Shown here in pieces: positions 1-9,408 of a stretch of DNA of 64,000 bases. Every line of letters begins with the position of its first letter. The stretch's first letter is position 1. The notes beneath the pieces were generated by a model that was not told the origin of the DNA, did no database searches, and saw nothing but the letters and a program-made list of their open reading frames with translations. This stretch comes from Mastigocoleus testarum BC008 (GTDB lineage: Bacteria; Cyanobacteriota; Cyanobacteriia; Cyanobacteriales; Nostocaceae). The stretch spans positions 24,930-88,929 of the forward strand of contig NZ_LMTZ01000093.1 of the NCBI RefSeq assembly GCF_001456025.1, in the 5' to 3' direction. The position numbers and the translations under genes are program-made.

Positions 1-960
1 GTTCCAGCACACTCATAGCGATCGCCATATTCAATTTTAATTTCCAGAGCATTTTGATAATAATCTCGTGCTTGCTGGTATTCGCGCAATTCTTGGGCTA
101 CCCTTCCCAACTGGTGGTAAGTTACAGCACAGCCATAGCGATCGCCATATTCGATTAAAATTTCCAGAGCATTTTGATAATAATCTCGTGCTTGTTGGTA
201 TTCGCGCAATTCTTGAGCTACTCTTCCCAACTGGTGGTAAGTGCTAGCAGAGCCATAGCGATCGCTATATTCGATTAAAATTTCCAGAGCATTTTGATAA
301 TAATCTCGTGCTTGCTGGTATTCGCGCAATTCCTGGGCTACTCTTCCCAAGTTCTGGTAAGTTTTAGCAGAGTTATAGTGATCGCCATATTCGATTAAAA
401 TTTCCAGAGCATTTTGATAATAATCTCGTGCTTGCTGGTATTCGCGCAATTCTTGGACTACATATCCCAACTCATGGTAAGTTTTAGCAGAGCCATAGCG
501 ATCGCCATATTCAATTTTAATTTCCAGAGCATTTTGATAATAATCTCGTGCTTGCTGGTATTCGCGCAATTCTTGGGCTACCCTTCCCAACTGGTGGTAA
601 GTTACAGCACAGCCATAGCGATCGCCATATTCGATTAAAATTTCCAGAGCATTTTGATAATAATCTCGTGCTTGTTGGTATTCGCGCAATTCTTGAGCTA
701 CTCTTCCCAACTGGTGGTAAGTGCTAGCAGAGCCATAGCGATCGCTATATTCGATTAAAATTTCCAGAGCATTTTGATAATAATCTCGTGCTTGCTGGTA
801 TTCGCGCAATTCTTGGGCTACCCTTCCGAACTGGTGGTAAGTGTTAGCAGAACCATAGCGATCACTATATTCGATTTTAATTTCCAGAGCATTTTGATAA
901 TAATCTCGTGCTTGCTGGTATTCACGCAAATCTTGTGCTACGATTCCCAACTCGTGGTAA
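1..960 (-). repeat. Array of eight 120-bp TPR-coding units
   Basis: Eight tandem 120-bp units each encode a 40-residue TPR of the form LGRVAQELREYQQARDYYQN. Most carry a HIP1 octamer GCGATCGC at the same place (18-25 in the first); the units near 361 and 841 have lost it by substitution. Positions 14-332 are identical to 494-812, a 319-bp perfect match at a 480-bp spacing, so four-unit blocks were copied recently. The array continues beyond the left edge. Confidence 0.93.
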
Positions 961-3806
961 GTTGTCGCTATCCAGAGTTGCTTATCCCTTTCTTCTACTT
1001 CTCTGAGTTTTTCATATGCTTCTAAAGCTTGTTTAAAGTTTTTTTCTGCTAATTCATACTGTTTAATATCCAAATAACTACTACCATTTCTGTGGAGTGC
1101 AAATCCAATTTGATAGCCAATCTTACTTTCTAAGAACTCAGGGGGGAAATTAGATATTTTTTGACATAGTTGTGCTGTAAATTTAGCTCTGTTATTCGGA
1201 TCGTTAATTAGTATAAAATAATCATCTAGACAGAAAGAAATATTAAAATCTTCCTGCTTCTCTAGACAAATCTGCAAGGCATTGTATAAGTTTTCATATT
1301 CTAATCGACAGAAGTTAATACCTAACTGTCTTTCTTGCGCATTCTTAGAATTCATCAATAGTTGGTAATCACTAGCTAAAACTCGATAGTGATTTTTAAA
1401 CCCTTCCTGTAATGCTTCGTGGGTTGCTCCATCGATTTGTGCTAATTTTGCTTTTAAAAAGAAGGGGAAAACAGGTTGAATTTGTAATAATTTTTCTTCT
1501 CCTGTAAAGGGAGTAGAAGGGATATCGGAAAGCAAACCCCAATTAATTGCTTCTTGAATCGCCTCATCAAACTTATCAAAATTATAATTCTCAAACGGCT
1601 CTAACTTCTGCAACTCCTTAGCATAATCAGGAATACTAAGCCGCAAAATAAACCCACTAAAGGGAGCCAAACACAACAATAACTTCTGAGCATCCGGCGA
1701 TAAATTACTATGGGAATATTCCACACATTTAAGAATGCTCTGGGTCTTATCTTCACTACCGGTATCTAGGTTAATATCTGCTGCTTGCAATTTCGCTAGA
1801 ATCTCCTGGGGTGAGAGATTTTTCAAGTTCGCTAAAACCACTTCCATTGCGAGGGGATACCCGGCTAAAAGTTCCATTAATTTCTGAAAATCCCCATCTT
1901 CGCGAATCTTAGCTATCTTGCGCTCATTACCTACATTCCGCTCTAAGATTTTATTTGATAATTCTGTTCTTGCTTGCGGATCTAAACCTTGCAATTTGTA
2001 GATATTTTGTTTAAAAGCACCTTTTAACCAACTTTCATCACTGCGGGAACCCAAAATCACCCGCGTTTTTCCATCAACTAACTGGGTTAAAAAATCTTGC
2101 AGTTGCTTTTGCTCGTCTGACGGTAAAGTATTTTGAATTGCTAAAGCTTGTCCCGTCACCGACTCCAAGTTATCCAAAATCAAAACGTAGGGTTGGGATT
2201 TCAGTTTTTTGAGTAATTTCTGTACCTGTGCGGTTAGGTTCACGGCTTGAAAATTAGCAAGTTCAAATCTTCCATATAACCGCTTACTAATCTCAAACAC
2301 TATTTGTGTCAGCGTCCAAGCTTTTTTGTCGTAACCAAAATAAAATATATCCGGGGAGAAATTAGTTGTTTCCCACCAACTGCACAGATAATTTAATAGG
2401 GTGGTTTTCCCCGTTCCTCCCATTCCTTGTAACAGTAAAATATTATGACGGAACAAAGCCTTTTCAATTTTCAAAATTTCTAAATCCCGTCCAATAAAGC
2501 CATATTCGGGGGGTGTATATTGACTTTGATATGAACTTGCTAATTTTTCAAAATACTTTTCTTCTTCCTCGGGTGTAAACTTCCCCAAATTCAAATTCAC
2601 CTGTTGGTTACTGTAAACCACAGGTAAAAGCCAATCTTCTAAATCGATATCTGTATTAAAATAAGCTTTGCGCGTCTTACTATTAAATAACTCCCTTCTC
2701 CCCAAACGTATCGCTTCCGTTATCTTCTTCCCCTCAAATAATTCTTTATAAACCTGTTTCATCATCAACTTAGCAGCGGAAACAGTTACCGAATACCCCA
2801 TTGCTACCACCATTTCCATTCCCGCAGTCATTAACCGACTACCCAAACTAGTTTCACGGGAATTTTCTTCTGTTTCTCCATCACTTTTTACCTGCTTCCC
2901 CGACTGACAAGCGTTGAGGATACATACAGGAATCCTTTTCCCGGTAAGTAAACTTGCTAATTCCCCTGCTTCCACCGGATCGGCTTTTCCCTTACTTTCC
3001 CCGTCCAAAAATAAAAATGCTTTTACCCCGTCATATTCTTGAATATCTTCCCGTCCCCACCTTGTGTTGTAGGTATAGCGGTTTCGTCTCATCCCTTCTT
3101 GAATATCTTGATATCTCATCAATGCACCATGACAATCAAAATGTATGAAATGATAATATCCCGCACCTTTTTCTTCCAAATGTCGTTCTAAACTTTCATA
3201 GGTACCTGGACGCAATAAATCCACATTGACAGGTAATTCACTATTTTGAATCACCTCAATTAAAGGACGGGAAATAGTACGATAACCCACATCATTTTCT
3301 TCGTTCGGTCGGGAAGTTACCACCAACAAGTTAATAACAGGTGATTTATCTATATTTGCAGGTACTGATGCTGCTTTCGTAACTCGCTTGCGTACCATCA
3401 CGCAATCCACAGCCAAAGGTCGTGGTAAATCCTTGTCCCGCATAGCTTCCCAGTGTAAAGCGTGAAACTCGGGACTATCGCCAACTATCTCAATTTTTAC
3501 CTCTTTGAGATTATTCCGCAGTTGACGATAATAACTATAAGCATCAAAATCGGTCTTAAAAACCTGTTCAAATAAACTTTCCCCATAACCAGCAACACTG
3601 TTTTTAGCAGCTTCAGCCTTCCTCCCATTTAACATAGGGTAAGTCAGCCATTCTTCAAAATACCATTCCAGTCGCTGTTCTTCCTCGGCTGTGAAAGGAT
3701 CGGTAATATTAATAGAGTATTCACCACCATCACCACGATCGAAAATTAAACGTGCTGTAAAACCCGTCTCTGTTTTTTCCGTTTCCCGAATCGTGATGAT
3801 TGACAT
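1..3806 (-). CDS. CHAT protease / NB-ARC NTPase / TPR protein (C-terminus cut by window edge)
   Basis: Reading the minus strand from ATG at 3806 gives one frame with no stop to position 1 (at least 1268 residues). Residues about 20-400 form a CHAT caspase-like domain: the catalytic His is in HFDCHG (H226) and the catalytic Cys in LNACQSG (C300). A STAND NTPase of NB-ARC type follows, with P-loop GMGGTGKTT near residue 465, Walker B LILDNLE and a GYPLAMEV motif. A helical linker leads to a TPR array from about residue 950 to the edge. In known relatives, ligand sensing by the repeats drives NTPase oligomerisation and activates the protease; a role here in defence or regulated death is inference. 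Start choice: the first ATG giving an intact CHAT N-terminus (MSIITIRETEK). The 3' end and total length are not visible. Confidence 0.93.
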   Translation of the reverse strand, partial: MSIITIRETEKTETGFTARLIFDRGDGGEYSINITDPFTAEEEQRLEWYFEEWLTYPMLNGRKAEAAKNSVAGYGESLFEQVFKTDFDAYSYYRQLRNNLKEVKIEIVGDSPEFHALHWEAMRDKDLPRPLAVDCVMVRKRVTKAASVPANIDKSPVINLLVVTSRPNEENDVGYRTISRPLIEVIQNSELPVNVDLLRPGTYESLERHLEEKGAGYYHFIHFDCHGALMRYQDIQEGMRRNRYTYNTRWGREDIQEYDGVKAFLFLDGESKGKADPVEAGELASLLTGKRIPVCILNACQSGKQVKSDGETEENSRETSLGSRLMTAGMEMVVAMGYSVTVSAAKLMMKQVYKELFEGKKITEAIRLGRRELFNSKTRKAYFNTDIDLEDWLLPVVYSNQQVNLNLGKFTPEEEEKYFEKLASSYQSQYTPPEYGFIGRDLEILKIEKALFRHNILLLQGMGGTGKTTLLNYLCSWWETTNFSPDIFYFGYDKKAWTLTQIVFEISKRLYGRFELANFQAVNLTAQVQKLLKKLKSQPYVLILDNLESVTGQALAIQNTLPSDEQKQLQDFLTQLVDGKTRVILGSRSDESWLKGAFKQNIYKLQGLDPQARTELSNKILERNVGNERKIAKIREDGDFQKLMELLAGYPLAMEVVLANLKNLSPQEILAKLQAADINLDTGSEDKTQSILKCVEYSHSNLSPDAQKLLLCLAPFSGFILRLSIPDYAKELQKLEPFENYNFDKFDEAIQEAINWGLLSDIPSTPFTGEEKLLQIQPVFPFFLKAKLAQIDGATHEALQEGFKNHYRVLASDYQLLMNSKNAQERQLGINFCRLEYENLYNALQICLEKQEDFNISFCLDDYFILINDPNNRAKFTAQLCQKISNFPPEFLESKIGYQIGFALHRNGSSYLDIKQYELAEKNFKQALEAYEKLREVEERDKQLWIATTYHELGIVAQDLREYQQARDYYQNALEIKIEYSDRYGSANTYHQFGRVAQELREYQQARDYYQNALEILIEYSDRYGSASTYHQLGRVAQELREYQQARDYYQNALEILIEYGDRYGCAVTYHQLGRVAQELREYQQARDYYQNALEIKIEYGDRYGSAKTYHELGYVVQELREYQQARDYYQNALEILIEYGDHYNSAKTYQNLGRVAQELREYQQARDYYQNALEILIEYSDRYGSASTYHQLGRVAQELREYQQARDYYQNALEILIEYGDRYGCAVTYHQLGRVAQELREYQQARDYYQNALEIKIEYGDRYECAG

Positions 3807-3882
3807 ACACTAAACCTGTAGGTGCTAATAATATGATGACAACAATTAAAGTGTCGAATAAGTTGGTGGACAAAAATATTTA

Positions 3883-3999
3883 CCGTCATTGCGAACAACG
3901 TGTTCGCGGAGCGCGTCCTCAGCAATCCCAAGCTCCTGTGATTGCGTCATTTCGCTTTGCTCCATATGCGCTTTGCGCACGCTATGCTAACGCAATGAC
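3883..3999. repeat. Palindrome-ended dispersed repeat
   Basis: The segment starts GTCATTGCG and ends with its complement CGCAATGAC. Inside are GCG-rich words (ttcgcggagcgcg, gcgctttgcgc) typical of dispersed intergenic repeats of Nostocales. It lies just upstream of the CHAT gene start. Short open frames across it look like by-products of the repeat. Confidence 0.6.
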
Positions 4000-4474
4000 A
4001 TTGTGTAATTAATTCAGTCCAACGACTTATCAAGCTTCTACTACACAGTCAATGATTGTGAATTCGGATAAATTAAAAAAGATAAATTCAAAAGGATAAA
4101 TTTAAAGAAATAAATAAAAAAATTCAACTCCAGTAATTCAGGAGTTGGGCAAAATTAATGAAACATTTTGCGCGATCGGGTACGGAAAATTATTTATGTA
4201 TTCAATATCGATTTATATTACCTTTTCTTAGAATAGCGCTAAGTCTTTAGGCTAGGACATTTATGAGCCCTAAAACCTATGATTAAGATACTTTTGGTCC
4301 CCGCACACGGGTCTGTTTTGTTAGCATTTTAACGGAGCAAGCTGTTAGCGTTAGCGTGACTTTAATCATACGCGTAGCGCCTTCTCAGCGTGTCCATAGG
4401 ACGGACATATTTTGACTTTTGCTCGCCTTTGGCGCGGTCTGTTTTGACTTTTAACTTGCCCATAGCGCCATATT
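4000..4474. other. Intergenic, no gene seen
   Basis: AT-rich to about 4250, then a GCG-rich patch (about 4310-4470) with several copies of gttagcg- and tagcgcc-like words and two copies of a gcg/ggtctgttttg word. It resembles degenerate dispersed repeat DNA. No convincing coding or RNA signal. Confidence 0.5.
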
Positions 4475-4756
4475 TTACCTTCTTTTTTTCCTCTTCTTCT
4501 TGTTTTTTCTCTCATTCTCTTTTTGGATGCTCTGGAGGTGAAACTTATAATCACCTTTTTGAATACCTTTACCAGTAATTACAAGTGCAGGGATCAAAAA
4601 TAACAAGAGTGCTTCCCAAGGAGCCAATGAAACACTAACAGCAAAACAAATACCGGCTATCGAACCAGACAAATAGCGTAATTCATCCCTGAATTTCGTA
4701 AAGAAATACAGGGCTACCAAGGTCATTACAAGTGGAATCAGAAAAACAAACGCCAT
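4475..4756 (-). CDS. Small membrane protein of unknown function
   Basis: A 93-residue protein with two or three hydrophobic segments: about 1-20 (FLIPLVMTLVALYFF), 32-48 (GSIAGICFAVSVSLA) and 50-62 (ALLLFLIPALVI). It ends in a strongly basic tail of Lys and Arg (KKKRKKRR). The topology, basic tail and clean ATG make a real inner-membrane protein likely. I do not recognise a family. It is divergent from tex, separated from it by 264 bp; the 3' end abuts the repeat-like DNA at 4310-4470. Confidence 0.6.
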   Translation of the reverse strand: MAFVFLIPLVMTLVALYFFTKFRDELRYLSGSIAGICFAVSVSLAPWEALLLFLIPALVITGKGIQKGDYKFHLQSIQKENERKNKKKRKKRR

Positions 4757-5020
4757 GTTAGCTTCACTCTGAACTCACAACAAAATTCTCATGCTAAAAA
4801 ACCCGTTCTTGAAGAACAAGTTAAATTTTTATTAAGCAATCGTAAGACATTCTACATCTTCAAAGTTGTATTTACAAGTAAAGTTGTAAACCATACAACT
4901 AAATGACCAAAAACAACTTTAAGCTTTGTTATATTAACCTATTATTTCCTTTTTAAACTCTCTAAATTCATAAGACTTACTGCATGATAGTAGTGGATTT
5001 TTTAATCTGTAGATTCAATC

Positions 5021-7177
5021 ATGCTGAACATACCGCAACTCCTAGCTAGCGAACTAGAACTTCAACTAAGACAGGTGCAAAACGCCTTAGAACTTTTTGC
5101 TGAGGGTGCAACAGTTCCTTTTGTTGCTCGTTACCGCAAAGAGCAAACTGGTGAAATGAATGAAGTACAATTACGTTCGCTTTTAGAAAGGTATACTTAT
5201 TTGACCGAACTTGAGGAACGCAAAGCTGTAATTCTCAATGCGATCGCTTCCCAAGGAAAGTTGAATGATGAACTCAAAGCGAAAATTGAATCTTGTTTGC
5301 AAAAAACTGAACTTGAAGATTTATACTTACCCTACCGACCAAAGCGACGTACCCGCGCAACCATTGCGAAGGAAAAGGGTTTAGAACCTTTAACAGAATT
5401 TATCAAGTCATTGAACATAAAAAATGCAGCTTCTGTTTCCCTTGATGAAGAAGCTGCTAAATATATATCTGAAGATAAGGGAGTGAAAAGCGCTGAAGAA
5501 GCACTTAAGGGAGCTGGAGATATTCTAGCGGAAGAAATCGCCGAAAAAGCAGAATTAAGAACATATTTGCGAGAATATCTCCTAGAAGAGGGGATTTTTG
5601 TCTCTCGCATCAAGGACGAACATCCCGAAGGGACGACAAAATATGAGATGTACCGCGAATATCAAATGAGGGTTGAGAATATTGCTTCCCATAATATGTT
5701 GGCGTTATGTCGGGGTGAAGCGGAAAAAATCTTGAGTTTTGAAATTTCCTTCGATGAAGATCGAGTTTTAGCTTATTTGGAATCACGAGAAATTCGTTCT
5801 TCCCTGCGTCAAATTCGTAATTTTTATCAGATGACTATCAAAGATGCATTTAATCGTTTGATGAAAAATTCTTTGATTGGTGAGGTGGTAGCAGAGAAGA
5901 AAAAAGAAGCTGATATTGAATCCATCAAAACCTTTGAAGCAAATTTGCGAGAATTATTACTTTCTGCACCAGCAGGGATGAAACCGACTTTGGGAATAGA
6001 TCCGGGTTTTCGCACTGGTTGCAAAGTTGCAGTATTAGATCGAACCGGTCAATTTTTGGAATATGAACCAATATTTCCCCACAGCGGAACCCAAAAACGT
6101 CAATCTGCTGCTGCTTTTGTTGACAAAATTATTAAAAAGTATCAGATCGAATTGATTGCTATTGGTAATGGTACAGCTTCACGGGAAACCGATGAGTTTG
6201 TTGGGGAAGTTTTGCAGAATATCGATAATAAACCCATCAAAGTGATGGTTAATGAGTCCGGTGCATCTATTTATTCTGCCAGTAAAGTCGCGATCGCAGA
6301 ATTTCCCGAGCTTGATATTACGGTGCGCGGTGCAATTAGTATTGGTCGTCGCTTACAAGATCCCCTCGCAGAATTAGTAAAAATTGAACCCAAGTCCATT
6401 GGGGTGGGACAATATCAACACGACGTCGATCAAAAGATGTTGAAGAAAAAGTTAGCCGAAACTGTAGAAAGTTGTGTGAACTATGTTGGTGTCGATCTAA
6501 ATACTGCTTCTAAGGAACTCCTGACTTTTGTTTCGGGAATTACAGCTACGGTTGCGAATAACATTGTGACTTACCGCAACCAAAATGGTGCTTTCAAAAA
6601 TCGGCGAGAATTACTCAAAGTACCAAAACTAGGACCGAAAGCATTCGAGCAAGCTGCAGGTTTTTTACGAATTCGCGATAGTGATAACCCATTGGATAAC
6701 ACAGCAGTACATCCAGAAAGTTATTCTGTAGTTAAAGCGATCGCCTCAGATTTAAATATTAACCTCAAGCAAGTTACCGAAATTTCAAGCAAACTGAAAA
6801 AAACAGACTTGAAAAAATATGTCACCGACAAAATTGGGGAACCAACACTAAGGGATATTATTAACGAATTAGAAAAACCCGGAAGAGACCCCCGAGCCGA
6901 ATTTAAGTATGCAACCTTCAAAGAAGGAATCAAAGAAATTTCCGATCTAAAAGAAGGAATGATACTTGAAGGTATTGTCACCAACGTTGCTAATTTTGGT
7001 GCATTTGTTGATATTGGCGTTCACCAAGATGGTTTAGTGCATATATCCCAACTTGCAAACAGATTTATTAAAGATCCCAAAACAGTAGTTAAAGTAGGTC
7101 AAGTAGTTAAAGTTAAAGTACTAGAAGTTAACGAAAAACTCCGACGCATTGGTTTATCGATGAAAGCGGTTGATTGA
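5021..7177 (+). CDS. tex: Tex-family S1 RNA-binding protein
   Basis: A 718-residue protein, full length for Tex. The N-terminal helical Tex region covers about 1-200 (VPFVARYRKEQTGEMNE is characteristic). A YqgF/RNase H-like domain starts near 322 (TLGIDPGFRTGCKVAVLD). Helix-hairpin-helix elements lie at about 480-560 (TFVSGITATVANNIV, LLKVPKLGPKAFEQAAGFL). A C-terminal S1 domain spans about 646-715 (GIVTNVANFGAFVDIGVH). Tex binds nucleic acid and associates with transcription and RNA decay machinery; its exact cyanobacterial role is not known to me. Monocistronic as judged by neighbours, and followed immediately by a heptamer array. Confidence 0.96.
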   Translation: MLNIPQLLASELELQLRQVQNALELFAEGATVPFVARYRKEQTGEMNEVQLRSLLERYTYLTELEERKAVILNAIASQGKLNDELKAKIESCLQKTELEDLYLPYRPKRRTRATIAKEKGLEPLTEFIKSLNIKNAASVSLDEEAAKYISEDKGVKSAEEALKGAGDILAEEIAEKAELRTYLREYLLEEGIFVSRIKDEHPEGTTKYEMYREYQMRVENIASHNMLALCRGEAEKILSFEISFDEDRVLAYLESREIRSSLRQIRNFYQMTIKDAFNRLMKNSLIGEVVAEKKKEADIESIKTFEANLRELLLSAPAGMKPTLGIDPGFRTGCKVAVLDRTGQFLEYEPIFPHSGTQKRQSAAAFVDKIIKKYQIELIAIGNGTASRETDEFVGEVLQNIDNKPIKVMVNESGASIYSASKVAIAEFPELDITVRGAISIGRRLQDPLAELVKIEPKSIGVGQYQHDVDQKMLKKKLAETVESCVNYVGVDLNTASKELLTFVSGITATVANNIVTYRNQNGAFKNRRELLKVPKLGPKAFEQAAGFLRIRDSDNPLDNTAVHPESYSVVKAIASDLNINLKQVTEISSKLKKTDLKKYVTDKIGEPTLRDIINELEKPGRDPRAEFKYATFKEGIKEISDLKEGMILEGIVTNVANFGAFVDIGVHQDGLVHISQLANRFIKDPKTVVKVGQVVKVKVLEVNEKLRRIGLSMKAVD

Positions 7178-7180
7178 TTT

Positions 7181-7284
7181 GGTAATGGGTAATGGGTAAT
7201 GGGTAATGGGTAATTGGTAATTGGTAATTGGTAATTGGTCACTCATTACTTATTACTCATTACTTATTACTTATTACTTATTAC
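7181..7284. repeat. Heptamer tandem repeats (TAATGGG, TAATTGG, TTATTAC)
   Basis: Four TAATGGG units, then four TAATTGG units, then several TTATTAC/TCATTAC units, all with a 7-bp period. The second half is roughly complementary to the first, so the array could fold back. It starts four bases after the tex stop. Confidence 0.9.
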
Positions 7285-7317
7285 TGTGCGCTTACGCACC
7301 CCGCTGCGCTAACATTA
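7283..7317 (-). repeat. 35-bp dispersed repeat, copy 1
   Basis: The reverse complement of this segment matches 46108-46142 at 34 of 35 positions (core gcgcagcgggg). The only difference is one T/C. It touches the stop of the glycosyltransferase gene. Confidence 0.8.
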
Positions 7318-7318
7318 A

Positions 7319-8542
7319 TTAATCACTTTGTCCCAAACAAACTTGCTCATAACGACGAGCAGCACTTTCCCAAGTAAAGTCTTTTTCGATTAATTTTCTA
7401 GCATTATGTGATAATTCAGCCCGCAATTGCGAATCATTAAAAATACGACTAATTGCACTGACATACTCACTGGGTTGATTTGCTCTTAATGCTCGTATCG
7501 GTACATTAACCCCATCTATTTCTAAACCTTCTAAACCGCGATCGCTAGCAACTACAGGTACACCAGCAGCCATAGCTTCCAAAGTTTTGTTTTTAATTCC
7601 AAACCCAGTCCGCATCGGGATTACGCACACTGCAGACTGGTGTAGATAATCTACCATTGAGGGTACGCGTCCAGTGACATTAACCCCTGGTCTTTCTTGG
7701 AGAGCAAGAACCTCGGATGTGGGACGGGAACCAACGATATCAAACATTGCATCTGGATAAGTCTTTTGAATTTCTGGAAAAACTTGATTTGCAAAGAAAT
7801 TAACAGCATCAATATTTGCCAAAATATCCATTGCTCCAGTAAATATTATCCGGTGTCCTTGAGGATCTTGGAGACGAAATGGAAAAGCAACTAAATCTAC
7901 ACCATTAGGTATAACTGCAATATCTGCGTTGGGATTAAGCTCTTGCAATTGATTTTTATCCTCTTGCGTAGTTGCAACAATCGCCGCAAACTTTGAACTG
8001 TAACGTTTTTCGTAACGATGTAAAAGTGGCAAATTAATTCGATCTCGCAGCTTATTTTCACAGACGTCCTGTTTTAACTGATTCAGACAAGTACCATATA
8101 CAGAACTATGAACATTTACCAAAGTTCGGACTTTTTTCTGAAAATCTGGACGCACATATATCTCATTTACGCTGTGTTCGCAGGTAATTACGTCACACTT
8201 AAGCGAACTAACGAAATTATCTATCCAGTCTTGCATTTGTGGAGAATAACGGTTTAATACACTTGGTGGAGTTCCATTTTGGACAAATTTTGCAAATCTT
8301 TGAGCTTTTTTCAGTATTCCTCCGGTAGTCCCACTATCTGCTGGACGGTTAAAAAGAACTAAATTATCGACGAAATCCCGCAATCCAGCAATATCTGATT
8401 CTGGAATTCCAGGTTGTTTTTGTGTAACTAAAGTAACGTTATGCCTTTTACTCAAATATTTGAGCAAATAAAATGTTCTTACCTGAGTTCCCCCTAAGGT
8501 TGGTGGATATGGGAATGTGGAAGATAACATCAAAATATTCAT
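7319..8542 (-). CDS. Family 4 glycosyltransferase (GT-B fold)
   Basis: A 407-residue protein. The N-terminal Rossmann half begins MNILMLSSTFPYPP with a GG loop (TLGGTQVRTFYLLKYL), as in GT4 acceptor domains. The donor-binding half carries VVASDRGLEGL preceded by the E-x7-E region (LEAMAAGVP, about 325-345), and IIFTGAMDILANIDAVNFF. GT4 enzymes move a sugar from a nucleotide donor to a lipid-linked or glycan acceptor at the cytoplasmic membrane face. The sugar and acceptor cannot be read here, and no polysaccharide cluster surrounds it. It converges on tex with the heptamer array between them. Confidence 0.9.
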   Translation of the reverse strand: MNILMLSSTFPYPPTLGGTQVRTFYLLKYLSKRHNVTLVTQKQPGIPESDIAGLRDFVDNLVLFNRPADSGTTGGILKKAQRFAKFVQNGTPPSVLNRYSPQMQDWIDNFVSSLKCDVITCEHSVNEIYVRPDFQKKVRTLVNVHSSVYGTCLNQLKQDVCENKLRDRINLPLLHRYEKRYSSKFAAIVATTQEDKNQLQELNPNADIAVIPNGVDLVAFPFRLQDPQGHRIIFTGAMDILANIDAVNFFANQVFPEIQKTYPDAMFDIVGSRPTSEVLALQERPGVNVTGRVPSMVDYLHQSAVCVIPMRTGFGIKNKTLEAMAAGVPVVASDRGLEGLEIDGVNVPIRALRANQPSEYVSAISRIFNDSQLRAELSHNARKLIEKDFTWESAARRYEQVCLGQSD

Positions 8543-9283
8543 GATTTTAATATTTAAATTACTAATAAGTATTTGAATAAATTAGGAATAAAATAAAAAA
8601 ATTGAATTCAATATTTGTTGAATAAATATAAAACCAAAAGCTATCAAACTAATTATCAGCCACTCATCATATCCAATATTTTTTTGTAAGTCAATTTTTA
8701 AATATGAAGCCTGAAAATCACGGAGATGAAATCATTTAAAACAGATTAATTATTGTATAGGTAGCAAGGATAAATCACTTTATCGTAGTAATTTTATGAT
8801 AAATATTTTTATGATGTGATCAATAATAAATAATGAAAATTATTGATTTTTACTTGAGCAAATAAATAATAAAGTAATTAAATGAAACTATTTCTATTTT
8901 TACTTGAAATAGGCTTTGCTCCTCATTCCAATAACATCTGAAGATTCTGATTGCGATCTTTACTCTTTTAATTCTTAAACTCTGTTGGCTATAGGCTCGT
9001 AGCAGCTATTTATCTTAGTTAACTATCAAAATATGATTAAGCCTAAAACAACGCTTAATTTTATACTTTCTAAGTACTACTGATTGGTTTGCTTTTAGTA
9101 CATATGAACTTGTAGAAGTCGGGGTATATAATGTAGGATAAATCACTTCATCCAAATAATAATCGTTGTATTATTTCGAGACAAGTTTAATCTGTTAAGA
9201 ACATGTTTAATAAACTTCATCTAGCTTGACGTAGTAATTAGCACTAATCTCGCTACTATAGAAAAGGTGCGTAAATTCATTAC
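8543..9283. other. AT-rich intergenic region, no gene seen
   Basis: About 740 bases of AT-rich DNA upstream of both the glycosyltransferase (leftward) and the cassette (rightward). No open frame with a convincing start and no structured RNA was found. It should contain both promoters, but I cannot place them. Confidence 0.5.
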
Positions 9284-9358
9284 TAGGACTTACGCAAGAT
9301 GAGAATGCAGATTTGCTTTCCATATCCTTTGCATAAAGGAGGTTTTGTGTAAGTCCTA
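9284..9358. mobile_element. 75-bp MITE-like element with 14-bp terminal inverted repeats
   Basis: It starts TAGGACTTACGCAA and ends TTGTGTAAGTCCTA, complementary at 13 of 14 positions. It has no coding capacity and sits 50 bp upstream of the winged-helix gene at 9409. The terminal sequence matches a short element I recall as common in Nostoc-type genomes. Confidence 0.75.
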
Positions 9359-9408
9359 ATTCCTTTGAATTATAAATATCTTGACTTAGATACAAAAAGA
9401 TTAACAGT

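Noticed and set aside
1..960. CRISPR array
   Set aside because: The 120-bp units are coding throughout, with no short repeat/unique spacer pattern.
414..1025. Plus-strand open frames across the TPR array
   Set aside because: They are antisense to the CHAT/NB-ARC/TPR gene and repeat with the same 120-bp period, so they arise from the repeat.
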